Source: an uncultured Micromonospora sp.
Lineage (GTDB): Bacteria > Actinomycetota > Actinomycetes > Mycobacteriales > Micromonosporaceae
Direction: 5' to 3'
Length of the DNA stretch: 26,344 bases
Assembly (NCBI GenBank): GCA_937951935.1
Contig: CALGAM010000260.1
Span: forward strand, 1-26,344
This document shows, one piece after another, positions 8,013-15,400 of this stretch. The position numbers and the translations under genes are program-made. The first letter of the stretch is position 1, and each line of letters begins with the position of its first letter. Below the pieces are notes generated by a model that saw only the letters and a program-made list of their open reading frames with translations, did not search any database and had not been told where the DNA came from.

Positions 8013-8585
8013 ATGGAACTCGTTCCCATCGGTGAGGCGGCGCGCCGGCTCGGCCTCAACCCCTCGGCCCTGCGGTACTACGAGGAGCGCGGGCTCGTCG
8101 AGCCGGCCACCCGCCGTCACGGGCGGCGGATGTACGGGCCGGACCAGCTTCGCCGCCTGGCGTTCGTCCAGGCCATGCAGCAACTCGGGGTGGGGCTTGA
8201 GGCCGTGTCCGCCATGCTGGACGAACCGGGCGGACGGTGGCGCGCGGTCGTGCGGGACCAGATGGCGGCGTTCGACCACCTGATCGCCCGGGCCACCCTG
8301 GCCCGAGACCTGCTCGGCCACGCCCTGGACTGTTCGGCCGACCATCCGGTCCGGGAGTGCCCCTACCTGGTCGGGATCCTGGACCGGCGTCTCGCCGGGG
8401 CGACCCTCGCGGAGCTGGCCGCCGCGCACGGCCGGGTCTTCCCGGAGGGCGGCGGTCCGCACCTCATCCCCCGGACGTCCGCCGGCTCCGGTCGCGCCGC
8501 CAGGCGCGGAGCCGGTGGTACGCCGCCAGTCCGTCCGGCACCCACGTCCACTCGGGCAGCCGGGCCGCAAGCTCCGCCTCGGTGA
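8013..8585 (+). CDS. MerR family transcriptional regulator
   Basis: 190 residues. The N-terminal winged helix-turn-helix is clear: 'PIGEAARRLGLNPSALRYYEERGLVEPATRRHGRRMYGPDQLRRLAFVQAMQQLGVGLEAV' (residues 5-65). A dimerising helix and an effector region with two cysteines (Cys107, Cys116; 'DCSADHPVRECPYL') follow. This is not the four-cysteine iron-sulfur pattern of SoxR, so redox or metal sensing is only possible. ATG at 8013 lies 13 bases after the palindromic operator, consistent with autoregulation and with control of the divergent methyltransferase. The fold ends near residue 148. The remaining Pro/Arg/Ala-rich tail runs antisense over 122 bases of the NUDIX gene and may be just read-through to the first stop. 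Confidence 0.92.
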   Translation: MELVPIGEAARRLGLNPSALRYYEERGLVEPATRRHGRRMYGPDQLRRLAFVQAMQQLGVGLEAVSAMLDEPGGRWRAVVRDQMAAFDHLIARATLARDLLGHALDCSADHPVRECPYLVGILDRRLAGATLAELAAAHGRVFPEGGGPHLIPRTSAGSGRAARRGAGGTPPVRPAPTSTRAAGPQAPPR

Positions 8586-9012
8586 GGAAGGCGTGCCAGG
8601 CGACCTCCTCGGGTTGCGGGTGCACCGGCAGGTCGCACCGCACCTCGTAGACGGCCGACCACCAGGTGTGCTCCGGCGTGTCGTAGAGGAACCGGAACAG
8701 CGGGGTCGGCGCGGGTAGCCCGTCGACCCCCAGCTCCTCCGCGGCCTCGCGTCGCGCCGCGTCGTCGTACGTCTCGCCGGCCCCGACCACCCCGCCGACG
8801 AACATGTCGTACGCCGAGGGAAAGACCAGCTTGTCCGCGGTCCGCCGGTGTACGAAGATCCGGTCTGCCGCGTCCCGGACCAGGACGAACACGGCACGGT
8901 GCCGCAGCCGGCGGGCGTACGCCTCGGCACGCCGCGCCTGCCCGACCACCCGGTCCCGCTCGTCGACGATGTCCAGCAGTTCGTCCGCGGAGCGTGGTGC
9001 CTGGCCTGTCAC
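8464..9012 (-). CDS. NUDIX hydrolase
   Basis: 182 residues from GTG at 9012. The NUDIX box Gx5Ex7REx2EExG is complete: Gly74, Glu80, Arg88-Glu89, Glu92-Glu93 and Gly95 in 'GGVVGAGETYDDAARREAAEELGVDG'. The N-terminal 'LLDIVDERDRVVGQARRAEAYARRLRHRAVFVLV' resembles the isopentenyl-diphosphate isomerase/YfcD-like subgroup. It should hydrolyse a nucleoside diphosphate-X or similar pyrophosphate using Mg2+; the substrate is unknown. A TTG at 9024 is an in-frame alternative start, but the GTG has the better upstream purine stretch (GGATGGG). It is convergent with MerR, with overlapping ends. Confidence 0.9.
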   Translation of the reverse strand: MTGQAPRSADELLDIVDERDRVVGQARRAEAYARRLRHRAVFVLVRDAADRIFVHRRTADKLVFPSAYDMFVGGVVGAGETYDDAARREAAEELGVDGLPAPTPLFRFLYDTPEHTWWSAVYEVRCDLPVHPQPEEVAWHAFLTEAELAARLPEWTWVPDGLAAYHRLRAWRRDRSRRTSGG

Positions 9013-9117
9013 GGACCCATCCAAGCAGCCGGTGCCGGGTCGGTGGCGGCGGCCCGGCCGCCCGCCGCCGCGGCGCCCGTGGCCGGGTCGCCCGGGAACC
9101 GGTCGCCCGGTTGCCGG

Positions 9118-9135
9118 CGGGGGTCACCGCCCCCG
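9118..9135 (-). terminator. GC hairpin just after the MarR-GNAT gene
   Basis: CGGGGG and CCCCCG form a 6-base perfect stem with loop TCACCG, four bases past the stop of the MarR-GNAT gene on the minus strand. No T-tract is present. Confidence 0.35.
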
Positions 9136-9139
9136 GCGT

Positions 9140-10063
9140 TCACAGCCGCCGCCACCACGTCTGCTCCACGAGGTCGTGACCGAAGCTGTGGTGTGGGGCC
9201 TGGTCACGCAGCTCGAAGCCGGCCTTCTCGTAGATCCGCCGCGCGTCGGTCAGGACGTCGTTGGTCCAGAGCATGATCTCGCGGTATCCCGCGGAGCGGG
9301 CGAAGCGCAGGCACTCGTCGACGAGGCGGCTGCCGATGCCCATGCCGCGAGCCTCCGGCTCCACCAGCAGCAGCCGTAGCTGGGCCACCGTGTCGTCGCG
9401 GCGGACGCAGAAGACGCAGCCGACGGGCCGGCCGTCGAGTTCGGCGATCCAGGCGTTCTCCCGTCGCGCGTCGTGGTCGGCGAGGTAGTCCGCGACGATC
9501 CGGGCCACGAGCGCCTCGAAGCTGCTGTCCCAGCCGTACTCCTCGGCGTACCGCACGCCGTGCCGGTGTACCACCCACCCGGCGTCGCCGGGGTGTAGCC
9601 CTCGCAGCAGGTAGGCGCGTGGCGGCGGCGTCGGGTCGAGCACCGTCCGAATCGTCCGCATGGCCTCGACCAGCTGGTGGCGGTCCGCGTCGCCGAGTCC
9701 GGACAGCAGCGTGACGATCTGGGCGTCGGAGCGCTCGTTGAGCATCTCGTACGCCGCCCGGCCGGTCGTGGTCAGCTCGACCACCTGCCGCCGGGTGTCG
9801 GTGGGCGACGTGGTGCGGGTGACCAGTCCGTCACTGGTGAACCGGGCGAGGATCCGACTCAGGTAGCCGGCGTCGAGGGCGAGATCGCGGCGCAGGTCGG
9901 GCACCTCCGTGGCGCCCCGCTGCGCCAGTTCGAAGATCACCCTGGCCTCGGTCAACGAGTACGGCGTGCGCAGCAGTCCCTCGTCGAGGAGCCCGATGAC
10001 GCGGGTGTAGAAGCGGTTGAAGTCCCGGACGGTCGCCACCTGGTCGGGGCCCGGTTCGTTCAT
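9140..10063 (-). CDS. MarR-type regulator fused to GNAT acetyltransferase
   Basis: 307-residue fusion. Residues 1-145 are a MarR winged helix: 'YSLTEARVIFELAQRGATEVPDLRRDLALDAGYLSRILARFTSDGLVTRTTSPTDTRRQVVELTTTGRAAYEML'. Residues 150-307 are a GNAT domain with the acetyl-CoA loop 'ARGMGIGSRLVDECLRFARSAGY' (RGMGIG at 239-244) and 'ARRIYEKAGFELRD'. This fusion is a known actinobacterial and proteobacterial arrangement; it would link acetylation of a small molecule or protein to repression. ATG at 10063 has GAGG about 7 bases upstream. A perfect palindrome lies 18-38 bases before the start, which fits autorepression. The acetylation substrate is unknown. Confidence 0.94.
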   Translation of the reverse strand: MNEPGPDQVATVRDFNRFYTRVIGLLDEGLLRTPYSLTEARVIFELAQRGATEVPDLRRDLALDAGYLSRILARFTSDGLVTRTTSPTDTRRQVVELTTTGRAAYEMLNERSDAQIVTLLSGLGDADRHQLVEAMRTIRTVLDPTPPPRAYLLRGLHPGDAGWVVHRHGVRYAEEYGWDSSFEALVARIVADYLADHDARRENAWIAELDGRPVGCVFCVRRDDTVAQLRLLLVEPEARGMGIGSRLVDECLRFARSAGYREIMLWTNDVLTDARRIYEKAGFELRDQAPHHSFGHDLVEQTWWRRL

Positions 10064-10080
10064 GTGACCACCTCAACCGA

Positions 10081-10101
10081 ATCTTTGACTCAGTCAAAGA
10101 T
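10081..10101. promoter_or_regulatory. Perfect palindromic operator of the MarR-GNAT gene
   Basis: Arms ATCTTTGACT and AGTCAAAGAT are perfect reverse complements around one central base. The site lies just upstream of the MarR-GNAT start and contains a TTGACT -35-like element in each arm. The symmetry and position are those of a MarR dimer operator. Binding by the adjacent protein is inferred. Confidence 0.8.
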
Positions 10102-10152
10102 GGGACTCGCCCCGGACGGCTGTCAAGGTCTGGCGCGGTCGTCGTCCGGCGC

Positions 10153-12531
10153 TCAGCGACCGGTCCACCGCCAGTCGGTGACGACCGGCGGATCCTCGCC
10201 GTGACGGCGGGTGTGGTCGCGACACTCCTGACGTGCGTCGACCATCTCCTGCCGCAGGTGGGCGGCCCGGGTGCCCAGGCCGGGAACGTGGTCGATGACG
10301 TCGACGACCAGGTGGAAGCGGTCGAGGTTGTTGAGCATCACCATGTCGAAGGGCGTGGTGGTGGTGCCCTCCTCCCGGTAACCCCGTACGTGCAGGTTGC
10401 CGTGGTTGGTCCGCCGGTAGGTCAGCCGGTGGATCAGCCACGGGTAGCCGTGGTAGGCGAAGATGACCGGCCGGTCGGTGGTGAAGATTGCGTCGAACTG
10501 CGCGTCGGAAAGCCCGTGCGGGTGTTCGCTCGCCGGCTGGAGGCGCATCAGGTCGACGACGTTGACCACCCGCACCCGGAGGTGGGGCAGGTGGGTGCGG
10601 AGCAGGTCGGCCGCGGCGAGGGTCTCCAGGGTCGGTACGTCGCCGGCGCAGGCGAGCACCACGTCGGGTTCGCTGCCGTCGTCGGTGCTGGCCCACCTCC
10701 AGATGCCCAGGCCACGCCGGCAGTGCAGGACCGCCTCGTCCATCGACAGCCAGGTCGGGGCCTGCTGCTTGCCGGCCACGACGACGTTGATGTAGTGCCG
10801 GCTGCGGAGGCAGTGGTCCAGGGTCGACAGCAGGGTGTTGGCGTCCGGAGGCAGGTAGACCCGGACGATCTCGGCCTTCTTGTTGAGGACGTGGTCGATG
10901 AAGCCGGGGTCCTGGTGGGAGAAGCCGTTGTGGTCCTGGCGCCAGACGTGGCTGGACAGCAGGTAGTTCAGCGAGGCGATGGGGCGACGCCAGGGGATGT
11001 CGCGGGTGACCTTGAGCCACTTGGCGTGCTGGTTGACCATCGCGTCGACGATGTGTACGAACGCCTCGTAGCTGGTGAAGATGCCGTGCCGCCCGGTGAG
11101 CAGGTAGCCCTCCAGCCACCCCTGGCACAGGTGCTCGGAGAGGACCTCCATGATCCTCCCCGTCGGGGCCAGGTGCTCGTCGCCCGGCTCGATCGTGCCC
11201 AGGAAGGCCCGGTCGCTCGCCTCGAAGGTCGCGGCGAGACCGTTGGACTCGACCTCGTCGGGGCCGAAGAGCCGGAACCGGTCCGGGTTGGCCCGGATCA
11301 CGTCCCGGATCCAGGCGCCGGCCACCGCGGTGGCGCCGACCAGGGTGGCCCCGGGCGTTCCGACCGGCACGGCGTACTCGCGGAAGTCCGGCAGGACCAG
11401 GTCGCGGAGCAGTTCGCCGCCGTTGGCGTGCGGGTTGGCACTCATCCGCCGCGCACCGCGCGGGGCCAGCGCGGCGATCGCCGGCACCGGTGCGCCGGTC
11501 GCGTCGAACAGCTCCTCCGGCCGGTACGACCGCAGCCAGCGTTCCAGTTCCGCCCGGTGCGTCGGGTCGTCCCGGACGCCGGCCAGCGGGACCTGGTGGG
11601 ACCGGAACGTCCCCTCGACCTGCTGCCCGTCGACCGTCCTCGGGCCGGTCCAGCCCTTCGGCGTACGGAGCACGATCATCGGCCAGCGTGGCCGCTCGCC
11701 GCCGCCACCGCCGCGGGCCCGGCGCTGGATCCCGGCGATCTCGTCGAGCACGCGGTCGAGGGCGGTGGCGAGATCCCGGTGTACCTGCCTGGGCTGGTCG
11801 CCGGCCACGACGTACGGCCGGTAGCCGAAGCCGCGCAGGACACCGAGCAGGTCCTCCTCCGGGATCCGGGAGTAGACCGTGGGATTGGCGATCTTGAAGC
11901 CGTTCAGGTGCAGGATCGGCAGCACCGCCCCGTCCCTGACCGGGTCGAGGAAGACCGTGGAGAGCCAACTGCCGGCCAGCGGGCCGGTCTCCGCCTCACC
12001 GTCGCCGATCACGCAGGCCACCACCAGGTCGGGGTTGTCGAAGGCGGCGCCGTACGCGTGCATCAGCGCGTAGCCCAGCTCGCCGCCCTCGTGGATCGAT
12101 CCCGGTACGTCGGCCGTGACGTGACTCGGCATCCCGCCCGGGAACGAGAACTGCCGGAACAGCCGGGCCATCCCGGTCTCGTCCCGGCTCACCGACGGGT
12201 AGCGCTCGGTGAGGGTCCCCTCCAACCAGGTGTTCGCGATGATCGCCGGTGCGCCGTGGCCCGGTCCGACCACCAGGATCATGTTCACGTCGCGGGCGAC
12301 GATGACCCGGTTGAGGTGTGCGTAGACCAGGTTGAGTCCGGGGTCGGTCCCCCAGTGGCCCAGCAGCCGGGGTTTGATGTGCTCGCGCCGCAACGGCTCA
12401 CGCAGCAGAGGGTTCGCCGTCAGGTAGATCTGCCCGACGCTCAGGTAGTTGGCGGCCCGCCAGTACGCGTCGATCCGGTCCAGGTCGTCGTCGGTGAGTC
12501 GGACCCGAGGGTCCGGCGCCGTCCGTGTCAT
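10153..12531 (-). CDS. xfp: Phosphoketolase (xylulose-5-phosphate/fructose-6-phosphate)
   Basis: 792 residues, full length for the family. This thiamine-diphosphate enzyme cleaves xylulose-5-P (and often fructose-6-P) with phosphate to acetyl-P plus glyceraldehyde-3-P (or erythrose-4-P). Signature stretches include 'YWRAANYLSVGQIYL', 'LLGHWGTDPGLNLVYAHLNR', 'GPGHGAPAI', 'PGGMPSHV', 'PGSIHEGGELGYAL', the ThDP/Mg motif 'GDGEAETGPLAGSW...LHLNGFKIANPT', and 'FGPDEVESNGL', 'RQDHNGFSHQDPGFIDHV', 'YLPPDANTLL'. ATG at 12531 has AGGAGG 5 bases upstream, which is decisive over the longer frame. It follows the stress-protein and PP2C genes on the same strand, so it may respond to energy or redox stress. 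The enzyme is cytoplasmic. Confidence 0.97.
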   Translation of the reverse strand: MTRTAPDPRVRLTDDDLDRIDAYWRAANYLSVGQIYLTANPLLREPLRREHIKPRLLGHWGTDPGLNLVYAHLNRVIVARDVNMILVVGPGHGAPAIIANTWLEGTLTERYPSVSRDETGMARLFRQFSFPGGMPSHVTADVPGSIHEGGELGYALMHAYGAAFDNPDLVVACVIGDGEAETGPLAGSWLSTVFLDPVRDGAVLPILHLNGFKIANPTVYSRIPEEDLLGVLRGFGYRPYVVAGDQPRQVHRDLATALDRVLDEIAGIQRRARGGGGGERPRWPMIVLRTPKGWTGPRTVDGQQVEGTFRSHQVPLAGVRDDPTHRAELERWLRSYRPEELFDATGAPVPAIAALAPRGARRMSANPHANGGELLRDLVLPDFREYAVPVGTPGATLVGATAVAGAWIRDVIRANPDRFRLFGPDEVESNGLAATFEASDRAFLGTIEPGDEHLAPTGRIMEVLSEHLCQGWLEGYLLTGRHGIFTSYEAFVHIVDAMVNQHAKWLKVTRDIPWRRPIASLNYLLSSHVWRQDHNGFSHQDPGFIDHVLNKKAEIVRVYLPPDANTLLSTLDHCLRSRHYINVVVAGKQQAPTWLSMDEAVLHCRRGLGIWRWASTDDGSEPDVVLACAGDVPTLETLAAADLLRTHLPHLRVRVVNVVDLMRLQPASEHPHGLSDAQFDAIFTTDRPVIFAYHGYPWLIHRLTYRRTNHGNLHVRGYREEGTTTTPFDMVMLNNLDRFHLVVDVIDHVPGLGTRAAHLRQEMVDARQECRDHTRRHGEDPPVVTDWRWTGR

Positions 12532-12661
12532 GTGCGCCTCCTGACCTCTCCCTCTCCCGGGCACGTTCCGCCACGGCCGCCCCGGGTTCGCGGCCGGCTT
12601 TCCCTCGGCCCCGCGACGGCACCGGCTGTGCGGACAGGCGGCCTCGCCGCCGGACGTGGCC

Positions 12662-13549
12662 TCATTGCTGGATGTACAGACCGTGCGAGCCGCGGACGAC
12701 GATCACCGGTGCCGGCGCGTGGTACAGCACCGCCTGGCTCACCGCGCCGATCATGCCGCGCCACGGCTCGTCGCCCCGGGAACTGACCACCACGAGCTCG
12801 GCCCGGTGCGCCTCCTCGACCAACGCCGTCTCCGGGGCCCCGGCACGGACACGCTGGTCCACCCGGACCAACGGATACCTCCGCTGCCACGGCGCCACCG
12901 TCTCGGCCAGCCGGTCCGCCGCCCGCGCCGGGACGTCGCCGGTCCGCTCGTCCGGATTCCAGACCTGCACCACGACCAGTTCCGCCGCGCGTCGCGAGGC
13001 GGTGTCGAAGGCGAAGTCGAGGGCGCAGAGCGAGCTGGGGGAGCCGTCCACGCCGACCAGCACGGGTCCGGGCGTCGGGGGTCGCTCGCGGGCGACCAGC
13101 ACGGTGCACCCGGCGCGGGAGGCGAGCTGCACGGCGATGGTGTCGGTGTCGGCCGGCACGTTCGGGTTCGGCGCCAACCCGCCGTCACCGACGGCCAGCA
13201 GGGCGGCCGAGCCCGACTCGCGCAGCAGCGTGGTGAGGACCGGGCCCTCGATGAGCGCCGCCGTCACGGCCAGGTTCGGTTGCGTCTCGACGGCGGTGGC
13301 GACCGCCTGGTCGAGTAGCGCCTCGGCCGGTTCCCGGGTCCGGCTCGGCGTCGGTTCGGCCGGGTCGCCGAGCCAGTTGAACGAGTGCACGACGCGCAGC
13401 GGCCGGGAGTGCAGGGCGGCCTCCCGGGCGGCCAGGCGTACCGCGGTCAGGCTGGCCGGAGAGCCGTCGACCCCGACCACGACGAACGCCCTTGCGGCCG
13501 CGGCACCACGGGCGCGCACCGGGTCAGACCCGCTGGTCAGGCGCGGCAC
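12662..13549 (-). CDS. Tandem-domain universal stress protein (UspA family)
   Basis: 295 residues with two Usp modules. Module 1 starts 'AFVVVGVDGSPASLTAVRLAAREAALHSRPLRVVHSF'. Module 2 starts 'GPVLVGVDGSPSSLCALDFAFDTASRRAAELVVVQVW' and ends 'ELVVVSSRGDEPWRGMIGAVSQAVLYHAPAPVIVVRG', the nucleotide-loop region. The loop in module 1 ('VGDGGLAPNPNVPADTDTIAVQLASRAGCTVLV') is more diverged, so ATP binding may be limited to module 2. GTG at 13549 is the likely start, since GAAGGGG lies upstream at workable distance; the frame continues to 13693 without family similarity. An AT-rich TATTCT on the minus strand at 13576-13581 could be its -10. It lies 130 bases upstream of phosphoketolase, with the same orientation. 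Confidence 0.9.
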   Translation of the reverse strand: MPRLTSGSDPVRARGAAAARAFVVVGVDGSPASLTAVRLAAREAALHSRPLRVVHSFNWLGDPAEPTPSRTREPAEALLDQAVATAVETQPNLAVTAALIEGPVLTTLLRESGSAALLAVGDGGLAPNPNVPADTDTIAVQLASRAGCTVLVARERPPTPGPVLVGVDGSPSSLCALDFAFDTASRRAAELVVVQVWNPDERTGDVPARAADRLAETVAPWQRRYPLVRVDQRVRAGAPETALVEEAHRAELVVVSSRGDEPWRGMIGAVSQAVLYHAPAPVIVVRGSHGLYIQQ

Positions 13550-13643
13550 GCAGTGGAACACCCCTTCACAGGGTGAGAATATCGAGATGACTTGCCAGAT
13601 GTGCCCGGTTTCTTCGGGTGCGTGGGTGACCACGCGCCCGGTC

Positions 13644-14666
13644 TCAGCCGGCGGCGACCCGGAGCACCGCGACGGTGGCGTTGTCCCGCCCACCCGCGGC
13701 GAGCGTGTCCGCGAGAATCCCCCGGACCAGCTCAGCCGGGCGGCCCGTCCCGCCGAGCCGGCTCGCGAGCTGCTGGTAGTCGAGCTGGTCGGCGACCCCG
13801 TCGGTACAGACGCAGTAGACGTCGCCGGGGCGGAGCGAGACGTGCAGCAGGTCCGGCTCCGGCGCGCCGGGATGGCCGACGTACCGGGTGAGCCGGTAGC
13901 GCGCCGCGGCGGCCTCCGGCGAGCCGGCCGGGTACCAGCCGTAGACGGCGCCGAGCCAGGCGGCGGTGTGGTCGACGGTGAGCAGCTCCAGCAGGCCGTC
14001 GCGAAGCCGGTAGGCGCGGGAGTCTCCGATCTGCACGATCCAGGCGTACGCCTCGGCCGGCGCGGGCGGTCCGCTCACCGGCGCCGCGCGGGCGACCGGG
14101 GCGACGCGTTCCGGCCACGCCCCGGCGTCGGTGTCGTCCGCCTCGGCCCGATGCCGGCCACCCGACGACCGCCGGTACGGCGGCGGGTACTCCTCCCGCA
14201 GCCGGTGCCGTGGAGAGACGCCGGACGGTGGCGTGGCGGGTGCCTCGGTCGCCTGCGACCCGGCCGGGGTGTCGGCCGCCGGTGACACGACCAGGCCGGT
14301 GAAGGTGCAGCCGGTCAGTTCACCCAGGGCCTGGCCGGCCGCGCGGACCCGGGACTGCGCCTGCGCGACGGCGGCGCGAAGCAGACCGGGACCAAGGTCG
14401 GCGCCGGCCGCCCGGACCGCCGCCACGATCGTCTCCATCGCGGTGCTGCCGGCGACCGCGCTGCCCTCTCCGTCGCCCATCCCGTCGGCCACCGCCACGA
14501 ACGGCAGCCGCGGGTCGACGTGCAGGACGTCGAAGTTCGCCCGGTACCGGTGGCCGACCCGGGTGCCGCCGGCGACCTCGATCCGGTGGCCGGCGTGGTG
14601 GAAGGTACGGCTGACGTCGCCCTCGGCGGGCATCCGGTCCGGACCCGTCACAGGGCTTCGGTGCAT
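13644..14666 (-). CDS. PP2C-type Ser/Thr protein phosphatase
   Basis: 340 residues. PP2C metal and core motifs: 'ANFDVLHVD' (Asp46), 'FVAVADGMGDGEGS' (Asp61-Gly62), 'VQIGDSRAYRLRDG' (about 211-224), 'YCVCTDGVADQLD' (Asp289-Gly290), and 'GGRDNATVAVLRV' (Asp328-Asn329). The acidic residues for the two-metal centre are therefore present. Residues ~128-205 are a Pro/Ala/Arg-rich insert, probably disordered, where most PP2Cs have a short turn. There is no TM segment, so it is cytosolic. ATG at 14666 lacks a clear Shine-Dalgarno; ATG 11 codons later is an alternative start. It would remove phosphate from Ser/Thr kinase targets. It lies 94 bases upstream of the stress-protein gene on the same strand and is divergent from the aldolase homologue. 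Confidence 0.91.
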   Translation of the reverse strand: MHRSPVTGPDRMPAEGDVSRTFHHAGHRIEVAGGTRVGHRYRANFDVLHVDPRLPFVAVADGMGDGEGSAVAGSTAMETIVAAVRAAGADLGPGLLRAAVAQAQSRVRAAGQALGELTGCTFTGLVVSPAADTPAGSQATEAPATPPSGVSPRHRLREEYPPPYRRSSGGRHRAEADDTDAGAWPERVAPVARAAPVSGPPAPAEAYAWIVQIGDSRAYRLRDGLLELLTVDHTAAWLGAVYGWYPAGSPEAAAARYRLTRYVGHPGAPEPDLLHVSLRPGDVYCVCTDGVADQLDYQQLASRLGGTGRPAELVRGILADTLAAGGRDNATVAVLRVAAG

Positions 14667-14771
14667 GGCCGGGAGGTTAGCAAAGTCTGGCGAGCGGTGG
14701 GCGGTATGGGAGCAACTGTCCGTTGTTGGAGAACCAGCCCCGGAGCCGGGCCGGGCTGCGAGGATGGGGCG

Positions 14772-15389
14772 GTGAACCTGCCCGAGGTGCTGCGCCGGCA
14801 TCGCCTGCTGGCGGTCGTCCGGGCCGACGACCCGGACGCCGCCCTGGAGTGCGTGCTGGTCCTGGCCGAGACCGGGATCAGCCTGGTCGAGGTCTCGATG
14901 ACCTCCAGGGAGGCCGCCGGGGTGCTCGTGCGCGCCAGGGCAGCCCTGGGCCCGGAGGCACCGCTGGGCGCCGGCGCGGTCCTCACCGAGGCGGACGTGG
15001 TGCAGGCGGAGCAGGCCGGCGCGTCGTTCGTGGTCACCCCGGGGGTGGTGCCGGCGGTCGCCGAGGCGGTCCGGCTCGGCATCCCCGCCCTGGTCGGCGC
15101 GCTGACGCCGACCGAGGTGGTGGCGGCCAGCCTGTCCGGTGCCGCCGCGGTCAGGCTCTTCCCCGCGTCGCTGGGCGGCCCGGCGTACCTGTCGGCGCTT
15201 CGGGAGCCGTTCCCCGACGTGCCGTTCGTACCCTTCGGCGGCGTGGACACCGGGTCGGCGCCTCGTTACCTCGCGGCGGGCGCCCTCGCCGTGGGCGTCG
15301 GGGACCCGCTCCTCGGCGACGCGCCGCGCGGCGGTGACCTGGCCGGCCTGCGCCTGCGCGCCACGGCCTTCCTGGCCGCCGTGGCCTGA
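14772..15389 (+). CDS. KDPG/KHG aldolase family protein lacking the Schiff-base lysine
   Basis: 205-residue TIM-barrel protein of the Eda family, which normally cleaves 2-keto-3-deoxy-6-phosphogluconate through a lysine Schiff base. Conserved landmarks: 'RLLAVVRADDPDAAL', 'GISLVEVSMTS' (Glu40, matching E. coli Glu45), 'GAGAVL', 'FVVTPGV' (Pro90), 'VRLFPASLGGPAYLSALREPFPDVPFVPFGGV'. The key lysine (E. coli Lys133, in the usual VKLFPA) is Arg128 here, encoded AGG. The phosphate/carboxylate Arg49 position reads Thr, Thr73 reads Ala, and the TGG loop reads FGG. It is therefore a family member by fold, but probably not a working class I aldolase. GTG at 14772 follows GAGGATGGGG. It is convergent with the XRE gene, 11 bases apart. 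Confidence 0.88.
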   Translation: MNLPEVLRRHRLLAVVRADDPDAALECVLVLAETGISLVEVSMTSREAAGVLVRARAALGPEAPLGAGAVLTEADVVQAEQAGASFVVTPGVVPAVAEAVRLGIPALVGALTPTEVVAASLSGAAAVRLFPASLGGPAYLSALREPFPDVPFVPFGGVDTGSAPRYLAAGALAVGVGDPLLGDAPRGGDLAGLRLRATAFLAAVA

Positions 15390-15400
15390 CAGCCCTCGGT

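Noticed and set aside
8013..8585. The MerR protein as a true SoxR
   Set aside because: The four-cysteine iron-sulfur cluster motif is absent; only Cys107 and Cys116 are present in the sensor region.
10201..12786. Long plus-strand open frame opposite phosphoketolase
   Set aside because: It is Val/Asp/Gly/Arg-rich with no domain, and fully antisense to a clear full-length phosphoketolase.
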